In this document: positions 15,083 to 23,855 of the stretch, one piece after another
Layout of the letters: the number at the start of each line of letters is the position of its first letter
Numbering within the stretch: the stretch's first letter is position 1
NCBI GenBank assembly: GCA_018434325.1
Contig: JAHDPO010000002.1
Coordinates: 124,001-188,000 of the forward strand
DNA from: Clostridia bacterium
GTDB lineage: Bacteria > Bacillota > Peptococcia > DRI-13 > UBA5745
Length of the DNA stretch: 64,000 nucleotides
Reading direction: 5' to 3'
The notes under the pieces: model-generated
The model's database searches: none
What the model was told of the DNA's origin: nothing
Seen by the model: only the letters and a program-made list of their open reading frames with translations
Made by a program: the position numbers and the translations under genes

Positions 15083-16522
15083 CTATACCCGCAGCTTTTT
15101 GAAGACCCAAGCCGTCAGTTCGTTGAGGGAAGGGTGGATAATCATCGAATCATCAATGGGGGAATAAGTACCGGTTTGGGGGCAATAGGAATCGCAGCCG
15201 TTGCCGGTGTTCATCAAATAGACGAAGGGTTGAAGCAAAACCGCGGCCTGGGGTCCTACAATATGGACGCCCAGGATTTTTTTGTTTTCGCCGATGATCA
15301 TTTTAACGAAGCCGTCGTCGTCATCACCCTCTTCGTAGCCCATGGCGGCGCCGCCCACCACCTCGGAGTAATAATTTTTGGCAGTTTTATAAGGAATGCC
15401 CTGTTCTTGCAGCTCTTTTTCCGTCAGACCCAAATGGGCTACCTGGGGATGGGTAAAGACTGTCCAGGGCACGGAAGTATAGTTGGCCTTGATCTTGTCT
15501 TCGGGGTTAAAAATGTTGTGGCTGAGGATTTTCGCCTCGGCATTGGCTTTATGGCGGAATTGGTATTTACCGTTGATATCGCCTAAAGCCCAGATGTTTT
15601 TTTGGGAGGTTTCCAGATATTCGTTGGTGATTACCCAGCCTTTTTTGTCCACCTCCACTCCCGCTTTCTCCAAGGCCATGGTGTCGGCGTTGGACTGCAC
15701 GCCGGAGGCCAAAAGGATTTCTTCGCAGACTATGGTCTTTCGCTCTTTCGTCAGACGGTTTTCGGCAATGATCTCCTTGGCGCCTCCCTGCTTATTTACG
15801 GAAATGATATCGGTGTTTGTCAATATTTCGACGCCGTTTTTCGTCAGCTGCCTGGCGACCAAATCGGCGATCTCCTCTTCTTCTTTATTTAAAATCCTGC
15901 CGGATCGGATCATCAGCGTCACCTTTGTGCCGAAAGCCGAGAAAATATGGGCAAATTCCATGCTGATGGCGCCGCCGCCGATAATGGTCAGGCTTTGCCA
16001 GGGTTTGGCGGGAAAGGCCTCTCCAAAAAAAGTCTCCGAGGTGATATAACCCGCGTCCTCCAGGCCCGGGAAAGAAGGAATCAGGCTTCTGGCGCCGGCG
16101 CCGATAATAAATTTGTCGCCGGAGATGGTATCGGCAGGCCTGCCGTCATCATAGAGAATCTCCATGCTGTCGGGGCTTAGGAAGCGGCCTGTTCCCTTAT
16201 ATAAAGTAAGGTTAGGAATAGCCAGCAGATCTTTTTCGATGGTTTTATTGTAGCCGATCTGCTCCCACATCCGCCGGGATACGGCAGCCCAATCCAGCTG
16301 AGGCGGCTCTGCTATGATGCCTACCCTGCGGCAGCTCTCGATTTCCCGGAGCAAATCCGCAGGATAAACCAACATTTTTGAGGGAATGCAGCCTCTGTTA
16401 AGGCAAGTGCCGCCTAGCTTGGCGTTTTCAATAACCGCACATTTAAGACCCCGGCTGAGGGCTTCCCTCATCACCATTAATCCGGCGCCGCTGCCGATAA
16501 TGATCATATCGTATTTTGTCAC
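15083..16522 (-). CDS. Dihydrolipoyl dehydrogenase-like disulfide oxidoreductase
   Basis: This FAD enzyme of 479 residues belongs to the class I pyridine nucleotide-disulfide oxidoreductases. It has the N-terminal FAD site IIIGSGAG, the redox pair in GGTCLNRGCIPSK, the NAD site TIIGGGAISMEFAH and a C-terminal HPSLNEL with the catalytic histidine. I start it at GTG 16522, which has GGGAGGT upstream, rather than at 16561. No lipoyl enzyme genes are nearby, so the partner is unknown; mercuric reductase is less likely because there is no metal-binding extension. Confidence 0.82.
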   Translation of the reverse strand: MTKYDMIIIGSGAGLMVMREALSRGLKCAVIENAKLGGTCLNRGCIPSKMLVYPADLLREIESCRRVGIIAEPPQLDWAAVSRRMWEQIGYNKTIEKDLLAIPNLTLYKGTGRFLSPDSMEILYDDGRPADTISGDKFIIGAGARSLIPSFPGLEDAGYITSETFFGEAFPAKPWQSLTIIGGGAISMEFAHIFSAFGTKVTLMIRSGRILNKEEEEIADLVARQLTKNGVEILTNTDIISVNKQGGAKEIIAENRLTKERKTIVCEEILLASGVQSNADTMALEKAGVEVDKKGWVITNEYLETSQKNIWALGDINGKYQFRHKANAEAKILSHNIFNPEDKIKANYTSVPWTVFTHPQVAHLGLTEKELQEQGIPYKTAKNYYSEVVGGAAMGYEEGDDDDGFVKMIIGENKKILGVHIVGPQAAVLLQPFVYLMNTGNGCDSYCPQTGTYSPIDDSMIIHPSLNELTAWVFKKLRV

Positions 16523-16733
16523 GATAATACCTCCCGTCAGTATTTCCTCGCAATGGAGCATGTCGCAAATATTACAGATATCATATCATGAATTAGCGAA
16601 GGTTGACCAGTTTGTTCACAGCAGTTCCTTTATCTTGCCTGCCAGATAAAGTCCAGCTTATCAAAAGCGGCAATAGGGTGCTCAAATTTGCAGGTTTGTA
16701 GGGACCCCCGGGATAAGGCAGGGTTATGAAAAT

Positions 16734-16875
16734 GCGCAAAATTTCAAGTTTAAAGTGTCCGAAACCCTGCTTTAATAAGGCTGAGCACTGCTTTTGACTC
16801 TATTTAGCGTTGCGCTTGGAGGGAATGCACTATTTCAAAAGAGCAACACACTTTAAACCTGCAAAATTGAGCAAA
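16734..16875 (+). repeat. MITE-like element, copy 1
   Basis: About 142 bp bounded by inverted ends: GCGCAAAATTTCAAGTTTAA at the left and ACACTTTAAACCTGCAAAAT at the right. The reverse complement of 35471-35624 aligns with it, including the interior (TATTTAG, ATG..CACTAT, AAAG). No open frame is inside, so it would be non-autonomous. Confidence 0.6.
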
Positions 16876-16895
16876 GTTGACCCCCTTAACATTCA

Positions 16896-16915
16896 GACAC
16901 CCCCCGGGGGGTGTC
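16896..16915. repeat. Perfect 20-bp G/C palindrome
   Basis: GACACCCCCC followed directly by its reverse complement GGGGGGTGTC. It lies between two repeat elements and is not followed by a T run. Confidence 0.7.
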
Positions 16916-16918
16916 CGT

Positions 16919-17012
16919 CTTTCACCAATTCTGCAACAGATCCAAAAAACGGCAGCGCCAAAGCATGGCGCAGGCCGCGAAAAGGAGCTGCCGCAAATTT
17001 GCGATAGCTCCT
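16919..17012 (+). repeat. Second dispersed repeat family, copy 1
   Basis: About 94 bp matching the reverse complement of 26987-27080. Shared blocks include CACCAATTCTGCA or its variant, GATCCAAAAAACGGCAGC, CCAAAG.ATGGCG and GCTGCCGCAAATTTGCG. The terminal hairpin is partly degraded in this copy. Confidence 0.75.
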
Positions 17013-17075
17013 ATATAGACTGAACTTCTTTCAATTTAAAAATTTTCCGGGAACTGTATCCGAAAGCTGGGGCGG

Positions 17076-17348
17076 CTAAGCCTCGAGAATGGAGAGAACC
17101 TTCTCCAAATCATGAGTGCCGCTACCGTCCTCCAGTACATAATAAGGGATACCGACCTTGGGTTGGCCCCGCAGGGCCTGGAAATTGGGATCTGTATCCC
17201 GCATAACCATAAACTCCTGAAGGAGGGCGATGGAACCGGTGATGTTTATAAATTTGATGCCGCTGGGGTCAGCGAGCCTTCCCCACAAAAGGTTGAGGAC
17301 ATACAAGGTCTTAGGGCAGGTATTGGAACCGTAGACGGTCAGTTTCAT
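17076..17348 (-). CDS. Small glutaredoxin-like thioredoxin-fold protein
   Basis: The 90-residue product begins MKLTVYGSNTCPKT, a glutaredoxin-like strand with a single cysteine at the usual redox position, and later has VGIPYYVLEDG with the cis-proline region. With only one active-site cysteine it would act through a monothiol mechanism or on another partner. TAAGGAGG precedes the ATG, and the gene follows the VOC gene by 12 bp, so the two are probably co-transcribed. Confidence 0.72.
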   Translation of the reverse strand: MKLTVYGSNTCPKTLYVLNLLWGRLADPSGIKFINITGSIALLQEFMVMRDTDPNFQALRGQPKVGIPYYVLEDGSGTHDLEKVLSILEA

Positions 17349-17360
17349 TAAAGCGCCTCC

Positions 17361-17723
17361 TTACAGGCTTTCCGAGAATTGGATCCGAAAGCCGTCGGGG
17401 TCGGTGACATAAAAGAAACGGACGTGAGGATTGGGCTGGATGATGTCGCTGACTACAGGAATAGCGGTATCCCGAACCTGGATGAGTTTTTCCGCTAAGG
17501 AAGCCACGCGAAAGCCCAGAGAGACGGCATTGCCAACGGTTGCCGCCGGCTGATTCTCATAGCAGATCAGCTCGACCTTTGTCTCCCCGTCGCCTAAAAA
17601 AGCTATTTCGGTGCCGGGGCCTGCCGGAAAGCGCCTGTCGATGGGCAAGCCGACGATTTTCGTGTAGAAGTCCAGCGAAGCCTCTAAATTTTTAACCGTA
17701 AGTGTGGTGTAGACAAAACTCAT
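17361..17723 (-). CDS. VOC-superfamily (glyoxalase/bleomycin resistance fold) protein
   Basis: The 120-residue product has the two beta-alpha-beta-beta-beta modules of the VOC fold: VYTTLTVKNLEASLDFYTKI at the start and FYVTDPDGFRIQF near the end, with His, Glu and Asp candidates for metal binding. The length suits lactoylglutathione lyase-like enzymes, but many VOC proteins have other roles. AGGAGTGA precedes the ATG. Confidence 0.8.
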   Translation of the reverse strand: MSFVYTTLTVKNLEASLDFYTKIVGLPIDRRFPAGPGTEIAFLGDGETKVELICYENQPAATVGNAVSLGFRVASLAEKLIQVRDTAIPVVSDIIQPNPHVRFFYVTDPDGFRIQFSESL

Positions 17724-17810
17724 AACCGATCACTCCTTATTTTTAGTGCCGCAGCCCGGATTATTGTTTAAAGTATAGCAAAATAGCGGCAAGGCGTAAA
17801 GCCCGTAAAG

Positions 17811-18998
17811 TCAGCCGGCCAGCGGTTTTACCAGGCGATCGGGGGCTAAGGGCTGCCAAGTTATACTGGGCTCCTCTCCGCAAATGATTTCACTGATCAG
17901 CAAACCGGTAATTGGCGTCAAGGCAAGGCCGCCGCCCTCATGACCGGCCGCAAAATAAAAGCCTTCCAAGTGAGTGGTTGGACCGATCATAGGAAGATTA
18001 TCAGGGGTGTAAGGCCGAAAACCGGCAAAGGTTCTGATGAAATGCATATCCCGCAGGCCGGGCACAAACTTGCAGGCCTCTTTAATCAGCAATTCAATGG
18101 CTTCCATAGTTGTACTCTTGTCAAAGCCTGCAAACTCGTTGGTGAAGGAGAGCAATATCGTGCCTTCATTTGTCTGCTCAATGGCAAAGCCATGGCCTAA
18201 TTTTTTTGACTGCTCGCTAAAGCAATCGAGCATATCCGGATAGAATTTCATCGCCATAAAACCGGCGCTGGTCATGACTCCGCGTATCATGGGGGCTACA
18301 GCTTCCGTCACGACTATTTGGCCCCGGCGAGGCTTGACAGGGGCGTAAAGCCCGGCAGCCTCTGCGACTATGCCGGCCCAGGAACCTGCCGCATTGACAA
18401 CATGATCGGCATAATATACGCCGGCGGGGGTGCGAACACCGGCAGCTCTGCCCTTCTCCACTAAAACCTCTGTTACCGGCGCATTAAAAATAAATTGTAC
18501 GCCCTGCCTTTTTCCGGACCGCGCCATAGCGCAGCCAAGCTTTATCGGCTCAACCTTGCTGCTGCCCGGCGTATAGGTAGCGCCCCGCAAATGGGGAGAC
18601 AATTCCGGCTCCAATTGCCGCAGCTCGTAGCCGTCGATCATTTGAATATCCATTCCGCCGGCTCGTTGTTTCTCGACAATAGGGCACATGGCAGCAAAAG
18701 TCCTGTCATCTTCACAGATCAAATAGCCGCCGCAATCCGGCTCATAATCACAGTTATCTCCAAGCTCTGCCAGCAGCCCGGGATACATATCCGAACCCAG
18801 GCAGCCAATTTGACTATGGTAGCCGGGCATCTTTGAGTTGTGCATTATATAGCCGTCCGTCGCTCCGCTGCTGCCGTCTAAAATGCCGGGGCCTTGTTCG
18901 GCAACCAATACCCGCAAGCCTTTTTTGGAAAGATAGTAAGCACTGCTTAAACCCATTAAGCCCGCACCGATCACGATAATATCCGCTTTATTGTGCAT
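17811..18998 (-). CDS. FAD-dependent oxidoreductase of the DAO family (amino acid dehydrogenase-like)
   Basis: The 395-residue product has the Rossmann FAD motif IIVIGAGLMGLSSAYYLSKK, a central HVVNAAGSW and the C-terminal AGHEGGGLALTP typical of glycine oxidase, sarcosine oxidase beta and D-amino acid dehydrogenases. It probably oxidises an amino or imino acid and passes electrons to an acceptor other than oxygen in an anaerobe. The gene lies 87 bp upstream of the VOC and thioredoxin-fold genes on the same strand. Exact substrate unknown. Confidence 0.82.
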   Translation of the reverse strand: MHNKADIIVIGAGLMGLSSAYYLSKKGLRVLVAEQGPGILDGSSGATDGYIMHNSKMPGYHSQIGCLGSDMYPGLLAELGDNCDYEPDCGGYLICEDDRTFAAMCPIVEKQRAGGMDIQMIDGYELRQLEPELSPHLRGATYTPGSSKVEPIKLGCAMARSGKRQGVQFIFNAPVTEVLVEKGRAAGVRTPAGVYYADHVVNAAGSWAGIVAEAAGLYAPVKPRRGQIVVTEAVAPMIRGVMTSAGFMAMKFYPDMLDCFSEQSKKLGHGFAIEQTNEGTILLSFTNEFAGFDKSTTMEAIELLIKEACKFVPGLRDMHFIRTFAGFRPYTPDNLPMIGPTTHLEGFYFAAGHEGGGLALTPITGLLISEIICGEEPSITWQPLAPDRLVKPLAG

Positions 18999-19176
18999 AT
19001 ACGCCGCTCACTTCCTTATTCGCTATTCAACCGGTTTTTTTGCAATGGAATAAGTACAGTATAATACAATGCCCCCTGTAGTCAAGACGCCGGTTCCTGG
19101 TTTGAGATTTATAAGCATAATAGAAAAGATTATCGATAAAAATTTGAATTCCTAGGCTTTTAGTAGAAAATATATC

Positions 19177-19206
19177 TTGATTAAAAGGATACTTTTAGGA
19201 TATATT
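19177..19206 (+). promoter_or_regulatory. Possible promoter of the electron transfer locus
   Basis: TTGATT (19177-19182) and TATATT (19201-19206) are separated by 18 bases, about 175 bp upstream of ndh2. Other AT-rich hexamers closer to the gene are also possible. Confidence 0.35.
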
Positions 19207-19301
19207 AATAACAACAGTTAATAAATGCGTGTTTATTTGCTATAGAATGTTCTAAAATTCACGATCTGGCAGGGTTTTTAGCGGAAACTGCGGCGGCTGC
19301 A

Positions 19302-19320
19302 AATGATAACAGTAATCATT
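19302..19320. promoter_or_regulatory. Fur-like inverted repeat upstream of ndh2
   Basis: AATGAT-N7-ATCATT is a perfect 6-bp inverted repeat. The core TGATAACAGTAATCA fits a 7-1-7 Fur box (TGATAAT-N-ATTATCA) at 11 of 14 positions by eye. It lies about 60 bp before the start codon. Confidence 0.4.
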
Positions 19321-19380
19321 ACATATAAAATATCATATATAAAATATTGCATATTAAACACGAGAATAGAGGAGAACGAT

Positions 19381-21363
19381 ATGGGGAAGAAAATCGTAAT
19401 CGTCGGGGCAGGATATTCCGGAATACTTACCGCTAAGAAACTGGCCAAAAAATTTAAGCGTAATTCGGATGTTTCGATAACAATAATCGATAAAAATCCA
19501 TTCCACACCATGCTGACCGAGCTGCACGAAGTGGCGGCTAACCGGGTGGACGAAGAAAGTATAAAGATCAGCCTGAAAAAGGTGTTTGCCGGCAGACGGG
19601 TAAATGTCAAACTCGACACCGTCACCTCCATAGATTTTGAAAAACGGCTGGTTAAGGGAGCCGCAGAGAGCTATGCTTATGATTATCTCGTATTGTCCGC
19701 CGGCTCAAAACCGACGTTTTTCGGCACGCCGGGAGCAGAGGAATTCTCTTTTAAGCTGTGGTCTTACGACGACGCTGTGCAGTTAAAGAACCACATCCAC
19801 GATATGTTCCGCAAAGCGGCCGTTGAAACCAACCCCGAAGAACGAAAGAAGCTGCTGACCTTCTATATTGTAGGCGCAGGCTTTACCGGAGCGGAAATGG
19901 CCGGGGAATTGGCGGAATATGCGCCGATACTCTGCGAACATTTTGAAATCCCCCGTAGAGAAGTCACCATCTGCAATGTGGACTTTTTAAGCAGAACCAT
20001 TCCGAATCTTCCCGAAAAGCTTTCGGAAAAAGTTGAAAAAAGAATGAAAAAGATGGGTATCCGGGTAATGCTCAATACCAGTGTCGTAAAAATCGGCAAG
20101 GATTTCGCCGAAACAAAGCGAAACGACGTGGTTACCCGTGAAGGCACCTATACGGTGATCTGGGCTGCCGGCATCGAAAGCGCCGACATTACCGCCGAGG
20201 CGGCGAAGACCCTCCAATCCGGCGGCCGGGGCCGTATCGCTCTCGATCCCTACCTTCGCTCCCTGGATCATGAAGATGTTTACGTTGTGGGCGACAACAT
20301 GCTCTATACGCCGGCAGGCGAGGAAAAACCAGTTCCCCAGGTCGTTGAAAACTGCGAACACAGTGCGGCGGCGGCAGCTCACAACATCGCCTGTGCCATT
20401 ACCGGCAAGGGCAGGATGGAAAGCTACAAGCCTTCTTTCCATGGCTTCATGGTCTGTATCGGCGGCCGTTACGGCGTAGCCAGAGTGGGCTTTCCCAATC
20501 TGATGGTTAACCTGCCTTCCTGGCTGGCGATGTTTTCGAAGCATTTGATCAACATCATCTATTTTCTTCAGGTTCTCGGCTGGAATAAGGTTTTCAGCTA
20601 CATGAAACACGAGTTTTTCACCATCAGAAACCGCCGCAGCTTTGTCGGCGGCCATTTCTCCAACAGGACGCCCAGCTTTCTGCTCGTGCCCCTGAGAGTG
20701 TGGCTTGGGGCGGTTTGGCTCTTTGAGGGAGTGATGAAAATTGTCGAAGGCTGGATGACTTCGCCGAAATTGACCGGCTTCTTCGGCGGCGCCCAGGCCT
20801 GGTATGACACGATCATTAACAGCGGGAGCGCCAACGCTGCCGTTGACGCCGTATCCTCAGCCACCGGCGCCGGCGAAGCCGCTGCTCAGGCAGGGGATGC
20901 CGCCGCTCAGGTTGGCACGGTTATTTTCAATTTTGATTTCCTGGGCCTGTTTCAGGCCATTTTCGTAAGCGGCCAGGCGCTGGCCCATTCTACGCTGCCG
21001 GATTTCGCCTTTAAGCTGAACATTCCTCTGATGAATTGGTTCACCAAAACCCTGATCCTGCCTTATGACGGCGTGCAGGTAGGCATGCAAATATTCATCG
21101 TCATTGCGGAAATTCTGATCGGCCTGGCTTTGATCGGCGGTTTGTTCACCTTCCCGGCGGCCGGCTTTTCCCTGATCCTGCAGTTTATGTTTGTAACTAC
21201 CACAGGTTTATACCTGGGAACCTTCTGGATGATCTTTGCGGGTATTGCCGTACTCGTCGGCGGCGGCAGCACCTTCGGGCTGGACTATTATGTAATGCCG
21301 GCGCTGAAAAAGGGCTGGCGGAAAATCCCGGCGGTGAAAAAGTCATATCTCTATCATGATTGA
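19381..21363 (+). CDS. ndh2: Type II NADH dehydrogenase with C-terminal membrane domain (extracellular electron transfer)
   Basis: Residues 1 to about 400 form a type II NADH:quinone oxidoreductase: FAD site VIVGAGYSGILTAKKL, NADH site FYIVGAGFTGAEMAGELAEY and VYVVGDN. The rest, to residue 660, has several hydrophobic segments (LRVWLGAVWLFEGVMK and others) resembling a DoxX-like membrane domain. This fused form is found in Ndh2 of the Listeria extracellular electron transfer system, where it passes electrons from NADH to a demethylmenaquinone pool separate from aerobic respiration. The ATG at 19381 has GAGGAGAAC upstream. It heads a six-gene set of the same type. Confidence 0.9.
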   Translation: MGKKIVIVGAGYSGILTAKKLAKKFKRNSDVSITIIDKNPFHTMLTELHEVAANRVDEESIKISLKKVFAGRRVNVKLDTVTSIDFEKRLVKGAAESYAYDYLVLSAGSKPTFFGTPGAEEFSFKLWSYDDAVQLKNHIHDMFRKAAVETNPEERKKLLTFYIVGAGFTGAEMAGELAEYAPILCEHFEIPRREVTICNVDFLSRTIPNLPEKLSEKVEKRMKKMGIRVMLNTSVVKIGKDFAETKRNDVVTREGTYTVIWAAGIESADITAEAAKTLQSGGRGRIALDPYLRSLDHEDVYVVGDNMLYTPAGEEKPVPQVVENCEHSAAAAAHNIACAITGKGRMESYKPSFHGFMVCIGGRYGVARVGFPNLMVNLPSWLAMFSKHLINIIYFLQVLGWNKVFSYMKHEFFTIRNRRSFVGGHFSNRTPSFLLVPLRVWLGAVWLFEGVMKIVEGWMTSPKLTGFFGGAQAWYDTIINSGSANAAVDAVSSATGAGEAAAQAGDAAAQVGTVIFNFDFLGLFQAIFVSGQALAHSTLPDFAFKLNIPLMNWFTKTLILPYDGVQVGMQIFIVIAEILIGLALIGGLFTFPAAGFSLILQFMFVTTTGLYLGTFWMIFAGIAVLVGGGSTFGLDYYVMPALKKGWRKIPAVKKSYLYHD

Positions 21364-21381
21364 GAAAACAAGGATATAAGC

Positions 21382-22365
21382 ATGTCAAATTTGGATGAGA
21401 AAAAAGAAGAGAAAAAATACGACTATACAAGGGCTTTTGATCAGGTGAAGGATGAGGTGGACAGACTGTTGTCCTCCTCCCCTCTGATTATTCGCAGCTA
21501 TACGAAACACCTGGCTTTGCCTCCGGGAAAGTTTATCCGGGCAGCTTCTGTGATTGCCTGCGCTATGGACCGGCAAGGACAGATTGTGGAAAGAGCCGTT
21601 AAAATGGCAGCGGCCGTCGAGATCCTGCACCTGGCCACCCTGGTTCACGACGACGTGATCGATAATGCAGATCTGCGAAGAGGAGAAGTGACCCTCCAGA
21701 AAAAATTCGGCAAGAGAACCGCCGTAATCTGCGGCGATTATTTGGTCTGTATGGCCATGAAGCTGGCGGCGGCCGTTGGGGCGCAGTCGGAGCAGGAGGA
21801 TTTCCTGCGGCTGGAAATACCGGATTATATGGGCAAGGTCTGCCTGGGCGAGCTGAACCAGCATATCAATAGCGGCAATATCGATCTGACGGTCCGCCAG
21901 TATCTGAAGATCATCTCCGGCAAGACCGCCGCCCTTTTTGAGGCGTCTTTCTTTACGGGAGCGGCTCTTGTGGAAAAAGAACCTCAGGCCGTTAAAAAAT
22001 ATGCAAAGCTTGGGCATAATATCGGCATGATATTCCAGCTGACCGACGATTGCATGGACTTTGAGGAGACGGAGGAAAGAGCCAAAAAACCGGTGCAGTC
22101 GGATTACGAACAAAACGTCATCACCCTGCCGCTGATCTATGCTTTTAAAAGGCAGGCTGATTTCAAGGAAAAGGCCGGCCGGCAGAGGCTGGCGAGAAGC
22201 GAGATCAACGAGGCAGTCCAAAAAGCCGGCGGGTTGAATTACGCCAGATCGGTGGCACAAAAGTATTACAGCAAATCCCAAGAGCTGATCGATAAGCTTT
22301 CCCTGACGGAAGAAAAGGCTCACCGGCTGAGATGGATTCTGGATAAAGCTTACCGTCTGGCTTGA
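21382..22365 (+). CDS. dmkB: Polyprenyl diphosphate synthase of the electron transfer locus (DmkB-like)
   Basis: This 327-residue trans-prenyltransferase has the first aspartate-rich motif HDDVIDNADLRRG and the second QLTDDCMDF. It should make the polyprenyl chain of the dedicated demethylmenaquinone. It starts 19 bp after ndh2 and abuts the UbiA gene, the same combination as dmkB and dmkA in Listeria. The first motif is DDVID, as in long-chain synthases. Confidence 0.9.
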   Translation: MSNLDEKKEEKKYDYTRAFDQVKDEVDRLLSSSPLIIRSYTKHLALPPGKFIRAASVIACAMDRQGQIVERAVKMAAAVEILHLATLVHDDVIDNADLRRGEVTLQKKFGKRTAVICGDYLVCMAMKLAAAVGAQSEQEDFLRLEIPDYMGKVCLGELNQHINSGNIDLTVRQYLKIISGKTAALFEASFFTGAALVEKEPQAVKKYAKLGHNIGMIFQLTDDCMDFEETEERAKKPVQSDYEQNVITLPLIYAFKRQADFKEKAGRQRLARSEINEAVQKAGGLNYARSVAQKYYSKSQELIDKLSLTEEKAHRLRWILDKAYRLA

Positions 22366-22406
22366 ACAGAACGAAACCGGCTGCACAAAGGCGGTCAGGC
22401 AGAAGA

Positions 22407-23324
22407 ATGGAGAACCTGTTGATTAAAAGATTTTTAAGCTATGTGGAAATCAGGACGAAAATAACCAGCACCTTTGCCTTCCTCTATACCATCGCGTATT
22501 TATATTATGTGGGGCAGCCAGTCAAATGGGGTGTGACGCTGATCTTTTTTGCGGCGATGTTCTTATTTGACCTGGCGACCACAGCGATTAACAATTACAT
22601 CGATACGAAAACCAATTCCCAGACGCTGGAATTTGGGAGAGGGGCAGCTCTGGCAATCATCCTGGCTTTGCTGGGGATAAGCACGCTGCTGGGGTTTTTT
22701 CTGGCTTACCTGACGGATGCCGTCGTCTTGCTCTGCGGAGGGATTTGCTTTCTATGCGGAATCTTTTATACCTTCGGCCCAATTCCCATATCAAGACAGC
22801 CCTGGGGCGAAATCCTTTCCGGTGTATTTTACGGATTCTTTATCCCCTTCCTCCTCCTCTACATCAACATGCCGGCAGGAACTTATCTGACGCTGAATTG
22901 GAGCCTGCATACGGTCAGCCTGGAGCTGCAGATCTTTCCGCTGGCGGAAGTGATGCTTTTATCGGTGATTCCAATATGCACCACCGCCAATATTATGCTG
23001 GCCAACAACATCTGTGATCTGGAACGGGATATTTTGGTAAAACGATATACGCTGCCCTACTATTTGGGCAAAAGGACCGCCCTCCGGCTCTTTGCGGTGA
23101 TTTACTACGCAACGTATCTGGCGGTGATTATCATGGCCGCTTTGAAAATACTGCCTCCCCTCTGCCTGCTTGCTTTGGTTTCCCTGATCCCTGTGCAGAA
23201 AAACATTAATTCCTTTTTCCGGGTGCAGGAAAAACACGGCACTTTTGCCAGTTCCATAAAAAATTATCTGCTCATTATGACAACGAATACCGCCCTGATC
23301 TTTTTCGGCGGGTTGCTGAAATAG
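22407..23324 (+). CDS. dmkA: UbiA-family prenyltransferase (DmkA/MenA-like)
   Basis: The 305-residue product has about eight to nine membrane segments and two aspartate-containing motifs, NNYIDTKTN and NNICDLERD, that bind the prenyl diphosphate. It should attach the prenyl chain to dihydroxynaphthoate, giving the quinone used by Ndh2. I chose ATG 22407; a TTG at 22362 overlapping the dmkB stop codon is also possible but would add a charged, non-conserved leader. Confidence 0.88.
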   Translation: MENLLIKRFLSYVEIRTKITSTFAFLYTIAYLYYVGQPVKWGVTLIFFAAMFLFDLATTAINNYIDTKTNSQTLEFGRGAALAIILALLGISTLLGFFLAYLTDAVVLLCGGICFLCGIFYTFGPIPISRQPWGEILSGVFYGFFIPFLLLYINMPAGTYLTLNWSLHTVSLELQIFPLAEVMLLSVIPICTTANIMLANNICDLERDILVKRYTLPYYLGKRTALRLFAVIYYATYLAVIIMAALKILPPLCLLALVSLIPVQKNINSFFRVQEKHGTFASSIKNYLLIMTTNTALIFFGGLLK

Positions 23325-23353
23325 CGATTCTATTTGAGCGGTTTAGGAGATAA

Positions 23354-23746
23354 ATGAAATTTTTCAAGAGAACCGACCTCGTCATCATCCTTTCTATTGT
23401 TTTGATCAGCGCCGCTTCTTGGGGCATCTACAATTACCTGCATGAGGAAACCCCGGCGAAAGCTGAGATATACTATTATTCGGAGCTGGTCAAAACCGTG
23501 GAGCTTGGCGGCGGAGAGGACAGAACCTTTTCTATTCCCCAGAATGAAAACGTGGTCTTCCGCCTGTATCAGGACGGTTCTATCGCTTTTGAGGAATCAG
23601 ACTGTCCCGACAAGGTATGCATCCATGCCGGAAAGCTGAGGAGATCAGGCCAGTTTGCCGCCTGCCTGCCCAATGGGATCGTAATGAAGATCGTTCCCCA
23701 GGGGACCCGGGGCGGCGAGGATACGGATCTGGTACTGGGAAATTAG
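23354..23746 (+). CDS. eetA: NusG domain II-like membrane-anchored protein (EetA-like)
   Basis: The 130-residue product has one N-terminal membrane anchor (VIILSIVLISAASWGIYNYL) followed by an extracytoplasmic NusG domain II with the signature SDCPDKVCIHAGKL and AACLPNG. In Listeria such a protein, EetA, is encoded next to EetB in the electron transfer locus and is needed for it. No eetB (Gx transporter) follows here. GTTTAGGAG precedes the ATG. Confidence 0.8.
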   Translation: MKFFKRTDLVIILSIVLISAASWGIYNYLHEETPAKAEIYYYSELVKTVELGGGEDRTFSIPQNENVVFRLYQDGSIAFEESDCPDKVCIHAGKLRRSGQFAACLPNGIVMKIVPQGTRGGEDTDLVLGN

Positions 23747-23855
23747 GGTATTGTTAAAGTTTATTATGCCGGTTTTTCAAGGGCTGGCTTGATAAAATGC
23801 AGATTGCCGAAACGAAAAGCTTCGGCAGCCGGAAAAAATTTTTGGAGGAGAATCG

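Larger units (their letters stand above)
16523..17075. other. 553-bp intergenic region rich in small repeats
   Basis: No gene is supported. The region holds a partial repeat end at 16680-16697 (gctcaaatttgcaggttt), a MITE-like element (16734-16875), a perfect G/C palindrome (16896-16915) and a second repeat family (16919-17012). The open frame at 16810-17007 crosses these repeats and has no ribosome binding site. Confidence 0.7.
18999..19380. other. AT-rich intergenic region before the electron transfer locus
   Basis: This 382-bp divergent region holds no gene. It contains a possible promoter (19177-19206) and a Fur-like inverted repeat (19302-19320). The composition is much richer in A and T than the flanking genes. 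Confidence 0.5.

Noticed and set aside
16810-17007. Short open frame in the 16.5-17.1 kb gap
   Set aside because: It crosses the MITE-like end, the G/C palindrome and a second repeat; it is not a gene.
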